Assembly (NCBI GenBank): GCA_000143165.1
Contig: CP002084.1
Location: 930,001-994,000, forward strand
Reading direction: 5' to 3'
DNA: 64,000 nucleotides
DNA from: Dehalogenimonas lykanthroporepellens BL-DC-9
Lineage (GTDB): Bacteria; Chloroflexota; Dehalococcoidia; Dehalococcoidales; Dehalococcoidaceae
Within the stretch, counting starts at the first letter, position 1, and each line of letters begins with the position of its first letter. The notes under the pieces are model-generated. The model saw nothing but the letters and a program-made list of their open reading frames with translations, had not been told where the DNA came from and made no database searches. Positions 9,333-17,842 of the stretch are shown here, piece after piece. A program made the translations under genes and the position numbers.

Positions 9333-10607
9333 CTACTCGTAACGCAGGGCTTCCACCGGATCCAGCCGGGCGGCGCGTCCCGCCGGATACAGACCGGCCA
9401 GCAGGCTGACCAGCGTGGTCAGCACCACCACCCCCGGTATCAACCAGATGGGAAACGCCGTCAGTTCGAAGCCGGGGAAGTCCGAAAGGAACGTCCGGGC
9501 GCCGATGTAATTGAGCGCCTGGCCCACCAGCAGAGCCAGACCGCCGCCGATGGCGCCGCCCAGAAAGCCCAGCGTAGCCCCTTCGGTGGTGAACAACCAG
9601 CGGATATTGCCCCGGGTGGCACCCACCGCCTTCATCACCCCTATTTCCCGGGTCCGCTCGTGAATGGCCATCAGCAGGGTGTTAATGATGCCGATGGCGG
9701 CGACCACCAGGGCGATCACACCAAAGGCAGACAGCCCCACCTGGATGACATTGAAGACGGAGTTAATCTGGGCCAGGATGTCGTCGGGTGTGGTGGCGGA
9801 AAAGCCCATGTCATTGATGGCCTGAGCTACCGCCGGCACGTCATTGACGCTCCGGGCTTTAACCTGCAGGAAAAATCCCGGCTGTTCCTCGGAATACAGG
9901 GCGGGGTTGTCCTGTGAGTAACGGGCCATATCGATGGCATCAGCCTGCGGAATCAGCAGTTCGGCAGAGGACACCTGCTTATCGATAACGCCGATGACAG
10001 TAAAGGTATAATCCCTGGAGGCCAGGGTATAGGCATTCTGCTTGCCGACATTGACCGTCACCTCCCGGCCGATGACCGACTGGTCGTCCGGCCAGCCGAA
10101 GGCTTCCAGATAATTGTAGGCGATGAGAGCTACTCCGGTCCGGTCGTCGCCGAAACTCTCGCCCAGAAAAAGCGGCCGAATGGCGGCTTCATAGCCAGCC
10201 ACACCGGAAACGTTGACTGTATAGATTTTCCCGGAGTCTTCCGGAGAAACGTAACGGCCCGCGACGTTCGCCATGTAATCCACCCGCTCTACGCCGGGAA
10301 TGGACTTCAGCGCCGCTACGTCTGCGGTAGCAAAAGGGTTGATGGTGATAATTTCAGAGGTATCTATCTCATGCGGTCCGCCGCCGCCCAAGCCGCCGAG
10401 GTCGCGCCCGGAAGAAGCGACGACAGCGGTATCCGGGAAATTCAGTCCGAACTGGCTGACGACAAAGGCCTGAAGCCCCGAACCCAGGGACACCACCAGC
10501 GATATCAGCATCGCCCCGATGACCACCGCCAGCACCGTCAACGAGGTGCGCAGTTTGCGCCGCCACAAATTAGAAAAAGCCATGGCCAGCAGTTCGTTAA
10601 TTTTCAT
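9333..10607 (-). CDS. ABC transporter permease, MacB/FtsX family
   Basis: A 424-residue permease with the MacB topology: an N-terminal membrane helix (about 20-45), a large extracytoplasmic domain (about 50-290), and three C-terminal helices in the FtsX domain with the typical ERTREIGVMKAVGA segment. With the ATPase upstream it would form a mechanotransmission-type exporter or lipoprotein extractor. The ATG at 10607 overlaps the last codons of the ATPase gene, which suggests translational coupling. Substrate unknown. Confidence 0.9.
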   Translation of the reverse strand: MKINELLAMAFSNLWRRKLRTSLTVLAVVIGAMLISLVVSLGSGLQAFVVSQFGLNFPDTAVVASSGRDLGGLGGGGPHEIDTSEIITINPFATADVAALKSIPGVERVDYMANVAGRYVSPEDSGKIYTVNVSGVAGYEAAIRPLFLGESFGDDRTGVALIAYNYLEAFGWPDDQSVIGREVTVNVGKQNAYTLASRDYTFTVIGVIDKQVSSAELLIPQADAIDMARYSQDNPALYSEEQPGFFLQVKARSVNDVPAVAQAINDMGFSATTPDDILAQINSVFNVIQVGLSAFGVIALVVAAIGIINTLLMAIHERTREIGVMKAVGATRGNIRWLFTTEGATLGFLGGAIGGGLALLVGQALNYIGARTFLSDFPGFELTAFPIWLIPGVVVLTTLVSLLAGLYPAGRAARLDPVEALRYE

Positions 10608-11280
10608 AGCGGCTGTCCCCCACAATCAAGCCGTCGCGCAGGTTAACGACCCGGCGCGCCCGCCGCGCCAGCTCGGCGTCATGCGTCGCCACCAGCAGGG
10701 TGATACCCTGCTCCCGATTCAGACTGCCCAGCAAATCCATGATGCGTCCCCCGTTGGCCGTGTCCAGGTTGCCGGTGGGCTCATCAGCCACGATAAGTCC
10801 GGGGTCGGTCACCAGCGCCCGGGCAATGCTGACCCGCTGGCGTTCACCTCCGGACAATTGATTGGGCCGGTGGTCACCCCGGTGCCCCATATCGACGGCT
10901 TCCAACGCCTCCCGCGCTTTCCGGAGCCGTTCCTCCCGGCTGACGCCGGCAAAGATGAGTGGTATGGCCACATTCTCCAGTGCGGAATAGGTCGGGTGAA
11001 GGTGAAACGCCTGGAAAACGAAGCCGATATTATGGTTGCGATAGCTGGCCAGTTCCCGGTCAGAGGCACGCGACAGGTCATGGTTGTCCACCACAATACT
11101 GCCGGACGACGGCGTATCCAGCCCGCCTATCAGGTGAAGCAGAGTGCTCTTGCCGGAACCGGAAGGCCCGACGAAAGCGGCGAATTCCCCTTTTTCCAGC
11201 TCCAGGCTGACCCCGGCCAGAGCATGAACGGTTTCCTCCCCCAGCCAGTAATCTTTTTTCAAATCCTTCACAGAAATCAT
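10597..11280 (-). CDS. ABC transporter ATP-binding protein, LolD/MacB type
   Basis: A 227-residue ATPase. Walker A GPSGSGKST is at 38-46, the Q-loop is in NIGFVFQ, the signature is LSGGERQRV near 142 and Walker B is VADEPTGNLD near 165. It pairs with the overlapping MacB-like permease. The cassette sits 15 bases after the drrB-like gene and may belong to the same padR-controlled transcript. Confidence 0.92.
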   Translation of the reverse strand: MISVKDLKKDYWLGEETVHALAGVSLELEKGEFAAFVGPSGSGKSTLLHLIGGLDTPSSGSIVVDNHDLSRASDRELASYRNHNIGFVFQAFHLHPTYSALENVAIPLIFAGVSREERLRKAREALEAVDMGHRGDHRPNQLSGGERQRVSIARALVTDPGLIVADEPTGNLDTANGGRIMDLLGSLNREQGITLLVATHDAELARRARRVVNLRDGLIVGDSRYEN

Positions 11281-11295
11281 ATCAGCCTTGCCTTT

Positions 11296-12093
11296 CTATT
11301 CACGACGGCTGAAAGCCGCCGCCGCGCTCAGCATGAAAACCAGACCGAAAACAGCAACTACCATGATATCATCAAGGACGCTCATGGTGTGACCGAACAC
11401 GGTCACACCGATTATGGAGCCCTCTCCCGGCGCTCCCAGGAACAACTGCCGGACAGCATCAGCGCCGTAAGTCAGCGGATTCACCTTGGAAAGAGCGCCT
11501 AGCCAGGCGGGAACATTGCCCAGCGGAAAAAACACCCCCGAGGCAAACATGAGCGGCAACAGCATTACCTGCATCACCATCTGAAAACCCTGCTGGCTCT
11601 TCATCCGGGCGCCCAACAGCAGGCCCATTCCGGAGAACGACAGGGAAATCAGCACTATCACCGGCACCAGCTTCAGAACCAGAACCGGGTCCAGCGGTAC
11701 CTCCAGGAAAGGCGCCAGTATCAGCATGATCAAGGCCTGGAACAGGGCGATCACCGCCGTGCCGAGGGCCTTGCCGGCGATGATGCCGCTCCTGGGCAGA
11801 GGCGCCACCAGCACCTCCTTCAGAAAACCGAACTCCCGGTCCCAGACGATGGACAGACCGCTCATCAGCGATACCTGAAATGCGGTCATGGCGATGATAC
11901 CCGGATACATGAACTGAGTAAAATTGACACCGGGCAACAGCGCACCTATGGTATTCGAAAACCCGGCGCTGAAGACGATAAGCAACAGCACCGGCATAGT
12001 GAAGGAAGAAATCAGCCGCGTACGATTGGAGAAAAAGCGCAGTAATTCCCGGTAAGCCGTGACCCAGACCGCGCGATAGACCATGCTCATCAT
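11296..12093 (-). CDS. ABC-2 type transporter permease, DrrB-like
   Basis: A 265-residue integral membrane protein with about six hydrophobic helices and the ABC-2 pattern ending in SKVNPLTYGADAVR. Such permeases export drugs, lipids or polysaccharides with a DrrA-type ATPase. The start codon overlaps the ATPase stop codon by one base (TAATG), so the two are translationally coupled. The C-terminal helix runs close to the end of the protein. Substrate unknown. Confidence 0.9.
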   Translation of the reverse strand: MMSMVYRAVWVTAYRELLRFFSNRTRLISSFTMPVLLLIVFSAGFSNTIGALLPGVNFTQFMYPGIIAMTAFQVSLMSGLSIVWDREFGFLKEVLVAPLPRSGIIAGKALGTAVIALFQALIMLILAPFLEVPLDPVLVLKLVPVIVLISLSFSGMGLLLGARMKSQQGFQMVMQVMLLPLMFASGVFFPLGNVPAWLGALSKVNPLTYGADAVRQLFLGAPGEGSIIGVTVFGHTMSVLDDIMVVAVFGLVFMLSAAAAFSRRE

Positions 12094-13079
12094 TACCTGC
12101 TTCCCCTCATCCGCCGTTGCTGGCGTATCGTCGCCAGAGGGTCGGCTGCTTCATCTCGTATCTCATGACCGGTATGTTTGAGGAATACGTCATCCAGTGT
12201 CGGTCGGCGAATACCCACTGACAACAAGTCACCCTGGAAGTTCCTGACGAATTCCGGCAGGAACTTCTCTCCCTGTGACACACTGAAAAGGACGTCACCG
12301 TCTTGAATCCTGGCTGAGATACCGAACTGCCGGCCGACGGTTTTGACGGCTTCTTCATTATCCGGCGTGGATATTGTTACCAGGTCGCCGCCGACACTGT
12401 CTTTCAGTCTGGCCGGAGTGTCCAGAGCGACGATCTTGCCGTAATCAATGATGGCGATACGGTCACAGTTCTCGGCCTCTTCCATATAATGAGTCGTCAT
12501 GAAAATAGTAAGCCCGGTCTGTTCCTGAAGCCGTTTGATATGATTCCAGATATTGCGCCGCGTCTGCGGATCCAGCCCGATAGTGGGTTCATCCAGGAAC
12601 AGCACCTTCGGCTGGTGAATCAGACCCCGGGCTATCTCCAGACGCCGTTTCATACCACCGGAATAGGTCTGAATCTGGTCTTTGCGCCTGTCCCACAACT
12701 CCACCATCTCCATCAGACTGCGGATACGTTCTTCTCTCTCACCCGGCGGCACGCCGTAGGCATAGGCGTGAAAACGCAGATTCTGTTCGGCATTCAGGTA
12801 GTCATCGAGTGTGGGCTCCTGAAAAACCAGCCCTATCGATCGCCGGACTTCGTCGGTTTGGGTTCTGACGTCGAAGCCGTTGACCCTGGCCTGTCCGGCG
12901 GTGGGTAACAGCAAAGTACACAGGATGTTGATGGTCGTCGTCTTGCCGGCGCCGTTGGGGCCGAGAAAACCGAAGATTTCCCCTTCCTCTACGTTGAAGC
13001 TGACATCCCTGACCGCCTCCAGCCGCCCGAAGGAGCGCCGCAGACCGGCCACCTCGATTACCGGTTTACCTGCCATCAT
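12093..13079 (-). CDS. ABC transporter ATP-binding protein, DrrA-like
   Basis: A 328-residue ATPase of the daunorubicin-resistance (DrrA) type. Walker A GPNGAGKTT is at 40-48, the signature is YSGGMKRRLEIA, Walker B is FLDEPTIGLDP, and the C-terminal DrrA extension includes the RRPTLDDVFL motif. The frame is open to 13121, but ATG 13079 is preceded by GGAAAGGAAGAG and gives the usual family start. It overlaps the end of padR by 14 bases, which fits one regulated efflux operon. Confidence 0.93.
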   Translation of the reverse strand: MMAGKPVIEVAGLRRSFGRLEAVRDVSFNVEEGEIFGFLGPNGAGKTTTINILCTLLLPTAGQARVNGFDVRTQTDEVRRSIGLVFQEPTLDDYLNAEQNLRFHAYAYGVPPGEREERIRSLMEMVELWDRRKDQIQTYSGGMKRRLEIARGLIHQPKVLFLDEPTIGLDPQTRRNIWNHIKRLQEQTGLTIFMTTHYMEEAENCDRIAIIDYGKIVALDTPARLKDSVGGDLVTISTPDNEEAVKTVGRQFGISARIQDGDVLFSVSQGEKFLPEFVRNFQGDLLSVGIRRPTLDDVFLKHTGHEIRDEAADPLATIRQQRRMRGSR

Positions 13080-13632
13080 ACTCTTCCTTTCCGGCCTGAC
13101 TCTGTTCCAGTATCTCTTCAATATCCCGGCAGGCGCGACTTACCACATTCTGGATTGCCGACACCTGGGTGTCATTCATCTTCCCCATGTATCTGGCGAA
13201 CAACTGCCGCAGACGGGTGATATCGTCAATGGAATCCTGCCACTTCTGTTTGTCGAAATGGTGAAAGCGGTGCTCCGACATCTGTTTCATTTGGGCCAGC
13301 CCCTCACCGCGCTCGGCCATGAAAACGCGTCCGGCTTCGGTTATCGAATAAACCCGCCGGCCTTCGCTTTCCCTTGAAGTAACCAGTTCCTTATCCAGCA
13401 GTTTCTGAAGCAACGGATAGATACTGCCGGCGCTGGGTGAATAAAATCCGTGAGACCGCTCTTCCAACCGTCTTATCAGGTCATAACCATGACCGGGTTC
13501 CTCCTGAAGCAGACTCAGTACAACGATTTTCAGCACGCCTTTTTCGAAGAAACGGTGTGCCTGACCATGCCCGACCGGCGGCCACCTGTGTATAAACGGC
13601 AAATGCCCGATTAACAATCTCGATAACATCAT
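13066..13632 (-). CDS. PadR-family transcriptional regulator
   Basis: A 188-residue PadR/Vir-type repressor. The winged helix covers about 25-110 with GHGYDLIRRLEE and the SAGSIYPLLQKLLDKELV recognition region. A Vir-type helical dimerisation domain follows. The frame extends to 13650, but the promoter geometry (TTGACG at 13669-13664, TACGAT at 13646-13641) would place the mRNA start close to the ATG-ATG at 13632/13629, so I use 13632. PadR proteins often repress adjacent efflux genes, and this gene overlaps drrA-like. Confidence 0.88.
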   Translation of the reverse strand: MMLSRLLIGHLPFIHRWPPVGHGQAHRFFEKGVLKIVVLSLLQEEPGHGYDLIRRLEERSHGFYSPSAGSIYPLLQKLLDKELVTSRESEGRRVYSITEAGRVFMAERGEGLAQMKQMSEHRFHHFDKQKWQDSIDDITRLRQLFARYMGKMNDTQVSAIQNVVSRACRDIEEILEQSQAGKEEYDGR

Positions 13633-13660
13633 TACGATATATCGTAACATATCGTAATAA
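13632..13660 (-). promoter_or_regulatory. Probable PadR operator and promoter
   Basis: A perfect 16-bp palindrome, TTACGATATATCGTAA (13632-13647), is followed on the plus strand by a second half-site ATATCGTAAT (13650-13659). It covers the inferred -10 (13646-13641 on the minus strand) of a TTGACG-17-TACGAT promoter and touches the padR start. This is the expected arrangement for autorepression of the padR-transporter operon. Seen directly as a palindrome; binding by this PadR is inferred. Confidence 0.7.
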
Positions 13661-13700
13661 TAACGTCAAAACAGCAGAGTCACGCCAGTCGGGTGGCGAA

Positions 13701-15131
13701 TCAGTCTACTTCCTGCACCTTGAGCAGGTTGGTGGTTCCGGCTACGCCGATAGGCACGCCGCCGGTAACAATGATCTTGTCGCCGGCTTCAGCCAGCCGG
13801 AGTTTTTTGACCAGCTTGACGGCAGTAACGAAGAGGTCATCGACGGTTCGGGGCGTGGGAATCTGGGAGGCCTGGACGCCCCAGTTGAGTATCAGTCGCC
13901 GGCAGATGTCGCCGTTGGGTGAAATAGCCAGTATCGGCGCGCTGGGCCGGTATTTTGCCACCCGGCCGGCAGTGGAACCGGAAGAGGTAAAGGCCACAAT
14001 GGCCGCCGCGCCCAGTCTACGGGCGGTCAGAATGGCGTTGTAGCTGATTAGTTCCTCGGTCTGGTCGGTCAGCCAGGAGTCTCTTTCGGCAATCCAGAGG
14101 TCATACGGCAGAGTCTTTTCAGTTTCCATGGCCACCGCCGCCATCATCTTCACCGCCTGAACCGGATACTTGCCCACCGAAGTTTCGGCCGACAGCATCA
14201 CCGCGTCACTGCCGTCCAGAATGGCGTTGGCCACATCGGTCACTTCGGCCCTGGTCGGCCGGGCGGATGAAATCATCGACTCCAGCATCTGTGTGGCGGT
14301 GATGACCGGCTTGCCGGCCCGGTTGGACTTGCGGATGATTTCCTTCTGGACCAGCGGCAGTTTTTCCAGCGGGATATCCACGCCCAGGTCGCCCCGGGCC
14401 ACCATGATGCCGTCAACCTCTTCCAGGACGGCATCGAACGCCTTGACCGCCGCCCCCCGCTCTATCTTGGCTATCAGCGGTATATCCGAACCCTTTTTAC
14501 CAAGAATCTTCCGCACCTGACTGACGTCGGCCGCTCTGCTGACGAAGGACAGAGCTATATAATCCGGCCGCTGAGCGACAGCGAATTCCAGGTAGCGCTT
14601 GAGGGCATCGGACAAAAAGGGCATACTGGATTTTCGCCCCGGAATGGCGATACCGCGGCCCTGCGTCAGCGTGCCGCCGACCACGATGGTACAGAATACG
14701 TCCGGCCCCTTGATTTCCCGGCACTTGAGCTGAATGGCGCCGTCGTCCACCAGTATCGTATCCCCCGGCCGGACGTCTCGCGGCAGGGCCGGCAGATTGA
14801 CCGAGACTTCCCGTTCACTGCCCGGCACCTCCCGGGTGGTCAGGATGATGGTTCCCCCGTTGACCAGCCGGACACTGCCGGCGGCCACCGTCCCGGTGCG
14901 ATATTTCGGCCCCGGCAGGTCAATAAGTACCGCCACCGCGGCTTTGAGCCTTTTGGCCTCGGCTCTGACCCGCGTTATCTGTTCAGCGTGTTCCTCCAGC
15001 GTCCCGTGGGACAGGTTGAAGCGGGCCACGTTCATACCCGCCTTTATGATTTCGTCCAGGGTTTCCGGTTCAGCCGAGGCCGGCCCGATGGTGGCCACGA
15101 TTTTGGTACGCCTGGTAGTTTTGACTTTCAT
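13701..15131 (-). CDS. pyk: Pyruvate kinase
   Basis: Pyruvate kinase converts phosphoenolpyruvate and ADP to pyruvate and ATP. The 476-residue product starts TRRTKIVATIGPAS, has FNLSHG near 41, the metal/phosphate site region IAKIERG with MVARGDLGV, the signature AGKPVITATQMLESM, and a C-terminal effector domain ending in TTNLLKVQ. It lacks the extra PEP-utiliser domain of some bacterial forms. The frame extends six codons upstream, but the extended -10 ends six bases before ATG 15131. Confidence 0.96.
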   Translation of the reverse strand: MKVKTTRRTKIVATIGPASAEPETLDEIIKAGMNVARFNLSHGTLEEHAEQITRVRAEAKRLKAAVAVLIDLPGPKYRTGTVAAGSVRLVNGGTIILTTREVPGSEREVSVNLPALPRDVRPGDTILVDDGAIQLKCREIKGPDVFCTIVVGGTLTQGRGIAIPGRKSSMPFLSDALKRYLEFAVAQRPDYIALSFVSRAADVSQVRKILGKKGSDIPLIAKIERGAAVKAFDAVLEEVDGIMVARGDLGVDIPLEKLPLVQKEIIRKSNRAGKPVITATQMLESMISSARPTRAEVTDVANAILDGSDAVMLSAETSVGKYPVQAVKMMAAVAMETEKTLPYDLWIAERDSWLTDQTEELISYNAILTARRLGAAAIVAFTSSGSTAGRVAKYRPSAPILAISPNGDICRRLILNWGVQASQIPTPRTVDDLFVTAVKLVKKLRLAEAGDKIIVTGGVPIGVAGTTNLLKVQEVD

Positions 15132-15137
15132 AAATAA

Positions 15138-15166
15138 ATTATCACACAAGAATCAAGTCCGCTCAA
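15138..15166 (-). promoter_or_regulatory. pyk promoter (leaderless type)
   Basis: On the minus strand TTGAGC (15166-15161), a 17-bp spacer and GATAAT (15143-15138) preceded by TGT as an extended -10. The hexamer ends six bases before the pyk ATG at 15131. No Shine-Dalgarno sequence is present. Confidence 0.65.
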
Positions 15167-15190
15167 GGAAAGTTTTCTCCTTGCGCCGGA

Positions 15191-15199
15191 TGTTATAAT
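15191..15199 (+). promoter_or_regulatory. Extended -10 for the small gene at 15237
   Basis: TGTTATAAT, a perfect TATAAT at 15194-15199 with an upstream TG. The start codon lies 37 bases further on, so this gene would have a short 5' leader with a ribosome binding site, unlike pyk transcribed divergently from the same gap. Confidence 0.6.
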
Positions 15200-15236
15200 A
15201 TGGAGTATCGAAAAGTAATCTTGAAAAAGGCAGGAC

Positions 15237-15467
15237 ATGCTTAAAAAAGGCGATCGCGTTTCCATTTCATTCCGCACCGGCAAGGACACCAGCGGCAATT
15301 ACATTATCGATACCCTGCCGGATGCCGAAGTCGAAGAATATACCGGCAGTATCCTCCGGGTTCGCACTTTCGAACAGGTGCCGGGGCCCAAGGGCGACGA
15401 GGTAGAAATCAAGCATTTTACCTTCGACGTCAATTCACCCGAATTCGTCGGCGCCATCCACGAATAA
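15237..15467 (+). CDS. Small conserved-looking hypothetical protein
   Basis: A 76-residue acidic soluble protein, not recognised. It starts MLKKGDRVSISFRTGKDT and has alternating hydrophobic residues typical of a small beta barrel. It has its own promoter, a purine-rich AAAGGCAGGA just before the ATG, and lies 118 bases upstream of dnaN. The clean start signals and codon use support a real gene; the function is unknown. Confidence 0.75.
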   Translation: MLKKGDRVSISFRTGKDTSGNYIIDTLPDAEVEEYTGSILRVRTFEQVPGPKGDEVEIKHFTFDVNSPEFVGAIHE

Positions 15468-15539
15468 AGAGCGCTTCCCGGATTTTAGAATTTCCTGACG
15501 ACGGGCAAAAAAATGATTGCCTCCCCGCCCCGCCCGTTA

Positions 15540-15545
15540 TATAAT
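15540..15545 (+). promoter_or_regulatory. dnaN -10 element
   Basis: Perfect TATAAT, with the dnaN ATG 40 bases downstream. The leader contains a GGAGGA Shine-Dalgarno sequence at about 15570-15575. Confidence 0.5.
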
Positions 15546-15584
15546 CTTACATTACTCGATTTTTGAACCGGAGGACTCACCAAA

Positions 15585-16715
15585 ATGCGCTTGTCTTGTT
15601 TGCAGGAAAATCTGGCCAAAGGCCTTAATATCGTCGGCCGCGCCGCGGCCGCCCGCTCCACTCTGCCCATCACTACCAATGTACTGCTGGCTACCGACGA
15701 GGGCCGTCTGAAGCTTTCAGCCACCAATCTGGAAATGGCGGTCACCTGCTGGCTGGGTGCCAAGGTAGAAGAAGAGGGCTCCACCACCGTTCCCGCCAAG
15801 CTGATGACCGAATTCATCGGTTCTTTGCCTCCGGAAAAAGTGGATATGACCCTCTCCGGCAACAAGACGCTCACCCTGAAATGCGGCCGCTTCGAAGCCC
15901 GCATGACCGGAGTGGACGCCAAGGACTTCCCCCCGGTGCCTCGGGTGGAAAACGGCGTCAATGCCAAAGTGGATGTGGCTGAATTCAAGAAGGGTGTCGC
16001 CCGTGTCGTCTTCGCCGCCGCTACCGATGAATCCCGCCCGGTGCTGACCGGCATCGACGCCGAATTCGACGGTTCGGTGCTGACACTGGCCGCCGCCGAC
16101 GGCTTCCGCCTGGCAGTCTATAAGATGACGCTGTCGGAGCCGGTTTCCCAAAAGGTCAAGGCCATCATCCCGGCCAAAACCCTGGGCGAGGTCTCCCGGC
16201 TCATCACCGATGCCGACGAAAGCATCGGCATCACCGTTGATACCCAGAAGAGCCAGATACTGTTCAAGCTCAAGAACATTGAGCTGGTATCCCAGCTTCT
16301 GCAGGGCACCTTCCCGCAGTACTCTCAGATTATCCCGCAATCCCACAGCACCCGGGTGGTGCTGGATGTAGCCCAGTTCCTGCGCGCTTCCCGCGCCGCC
16401 CAGATTTTCGCCCGTGACGGCGGTGGCATCGTCCGCCTCATCATGACCCCCGGTAGCGGCAAGACCCCCGGCCGGCTGTCCATCACCGCCCGCAGTGAAG
16501 AAATCGGTGATGACCAGGCCGAACTGGACGCCGCCATCTCCGGTGATGAAGCCAAGATCGCCTTCAACGGCAAGTATCTGCTGGATGTGCTGAGTGTGCT
16601 GACTGAGGATCAGGTAGCCCTGGAAGTTACCGGCCCTTCCAGTCCAGGTGTCCTCCGACCGGTCGGCAGTGACAATTATATTTATGTCGTGATGCCCATG
16701 TTTGTGCAGTGGTGA
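15585..16715 (+). CDS. dnaN: DNA polymerase III sliding clamp (beta subunit)
   Basis: The beta clamp encircles DNA and tethers polymerase III and repair enzymes. The 376-residue protein is close to the usual length and has three similar clamp domains. Recognisable segments include LPITTNVLLAT (about 27-37), SRPVLTGIDAEF in the middle domain and the C-terminal YIYVVMPMF, the family ending that contributes to the partner-binding pocket. GGAGGA precedes the ATG. dnaA is not next to it here, and a terminator follows. Confidence 0.97.
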   Translation: MRLSCLQENLAKGLNIVGRAAAARSTLPITTNVLLATDEGRLKLSATNLEMAVTCWLGAKVEEEGSTTVPAKLMTEFIGSLPPEKVDMTLSGNKTLTLKCGRFEARMTGVDAKDFPPVPRVENGVNAKVDVAEFKKGVARVVFAAATDESRPVLTGIDAEFDGSVLTLAAADGFRLAVYKMTLSEPVSQKVKAIIPAKTLGEVSRLITDADESIGITVDTQKSQILFKLKNIELVSQLLQGTFPQYSQIIPQSHSTRVVLDVAQFLRASRAAQIFARDGGGIVRLIMTPGSGKTPGRLSITARSEEIGDDQAELDAAISGDEAKIAFNGKYLLDVLSVLTEDQVALEVTGPSSPGVLRPVGSDNYIYVVMPMFVQW

Positions 16716-16759
16716 TTAGGTTCAAATCAACGTAACCCTTGATATCACAACTTTGCGGA

Positions 16760-16802
16760 GAAGCCTTTACCTTGAGGTCTAAAAAGGTGAAGGCTTCTTT
16801 CT
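16760..16802 (+). terminator. Rho-independent terminator after dnaN
   Basis: An inverted repeat (GAAGCCTTTACCTT at 16760-16773 with a matching arm at 16783-16797, one mismatch) is followed by TTTCTT. Confidence 0.75.
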
Positions 16803-16907
16803 TATCAATTCAATCTACTCTGAATCCCCCTATCCTGCCATCCGTAAATCTTTAACAACCGGTAATAAACCTGCAAAATCGGTTCGCCAATATAAACACA
16901 CATATAG

Positions 16908-16938
16908 AAAAGTCCGGCCCCTGTTCGAGCCGGACTTT
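16908..16938 (-). terminator. Terminator of the glnN remnant
   Basis: A perfect 10-bp stem, AAAGTCCGGC/GCCGGACTTT, with an 11-base loop. On the minus strand it is followed by a short T-rich run, so it ends transcripts coming from the glnN remnant. Confidence 0.65.
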
Positions 16939-16979
16939 CAGTACTTGGTTAGAATGCCGGTTTCTGAGCCAGCCAAACG

Positions 16980-17578
16980 CTAGAGATTGAACAACAGCTT
17001 GGAGTAGGTCGGCATCGGCCAGTATTCGGCATCCACCATGGTTTCCAAAGCGTTCGCGTCCTTGCGCAGTTCACCCATGGCGGTGAAAACCAGGTCGCGA
17101 TAGGCGACAGCCTGGGCCTGGGCATCACCATGCATGCCGGCGGCGGTCTCAACCGCCTGCTCCAGTTTGGCAAGGTTGGTGTTGAACGACGACAGTGCTT
17201 CACCGATCCTGGTGAACAAGCCTTTTTCCATATCCGCATTGCCGTCGATTTCCAGAATATTATTGACCGAGGCGGCCAGGTCGGCTTTGAAGTGGATGAC
17301 TGCCGGCAGAATCTGGCGTTTGGCCATCTGAATCATGGTCAAGGCCTCGATGTTGATGGTCTTGGTGTAGATTTCGTACGAAATCTCACTGCGTGATTCC
17401 ATTTCCGGCCGGGATAGAATGCCGTGTTTTTCCATCAGGACGATGTTCTTTTCAGCGCGCATGGCCTCGATTGCATCCACGGTGTTTGCCTGGTTCGGCA
17501 GGCCGCATTTTTCGGCTTCGACCACCCATTCCGGTGCGTAGTTGTTGCCGTTGAAAATAACCCACTTGTGTTTCCAGA
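16980..17578 (-). pseudogene. glnN: 3' remnant of type III glutamine synthetase
   Basis: About 200 codons match the C-terminal end of glutamine synthetase III, a protein normally around 700 residues. Recognisable pieces are KHKWVIFNGNNYAPEW, EAEKCGLPNQANTVDA, and YTKTINIEALTMIQMAKRQ. The frame stays open from KHK to the stop, but upstream of about 17578 the sequence no longer resembles the enzyme and a stop soon follows. The catalytic barrel is missing, so the product cannot be an active synthetase. A GTG at 17525 could still initiate a 181-residue fragment. The gene has lost its 5' two thirds, with a normal terminator kept. Confidence 0.82.
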
Positions 17579-17745
17579 ATATTACAGGCTGACCGGGCCC
17601 AAATGACGGTCGTATTTATTTTGATAGCACTCCTTCGGAGTATTCGGCATCGTGTAGCTTTGTGGAGTGATTATTGTGACTGTCGTAACGACATACAGCC
17701 AACACCGGAGTGTGCATCGTTGCGGTCTGGTAAGGTGCAGGTATC

Positions 17746-17774
17746 TTGACAGCCGATATTTCTCGGCCCAGAAT
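17746..17774 (+). promoter_or_regulatory. Promoter of the DUF2202-cytochrome lipoprotein
   Basis: A perfect TTGACA (17746-17751), a 17-bp spacer and CAGAAT (17769-17774). The spacer contains a GCCGA-N6-TCGGC inverted repeat (17752-17767) that could be an operator. Confidence 0.5.
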
Positions 17775-17842
17775 CTATTTGAGCAAGAATTACGCGGTTG
17801 TTGTTCAAGCCAGCAGATTCATTCGATTGGTGAGGCAGGGCG

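Noticed and set aside
10519-11502. Long plus-strand frame across the LolD- and MacB-like genes (327 codons)
   Set aside because: It is antisense to two ABC transporter genes with perfect motifs, has no start signals and has shadow-type composition.
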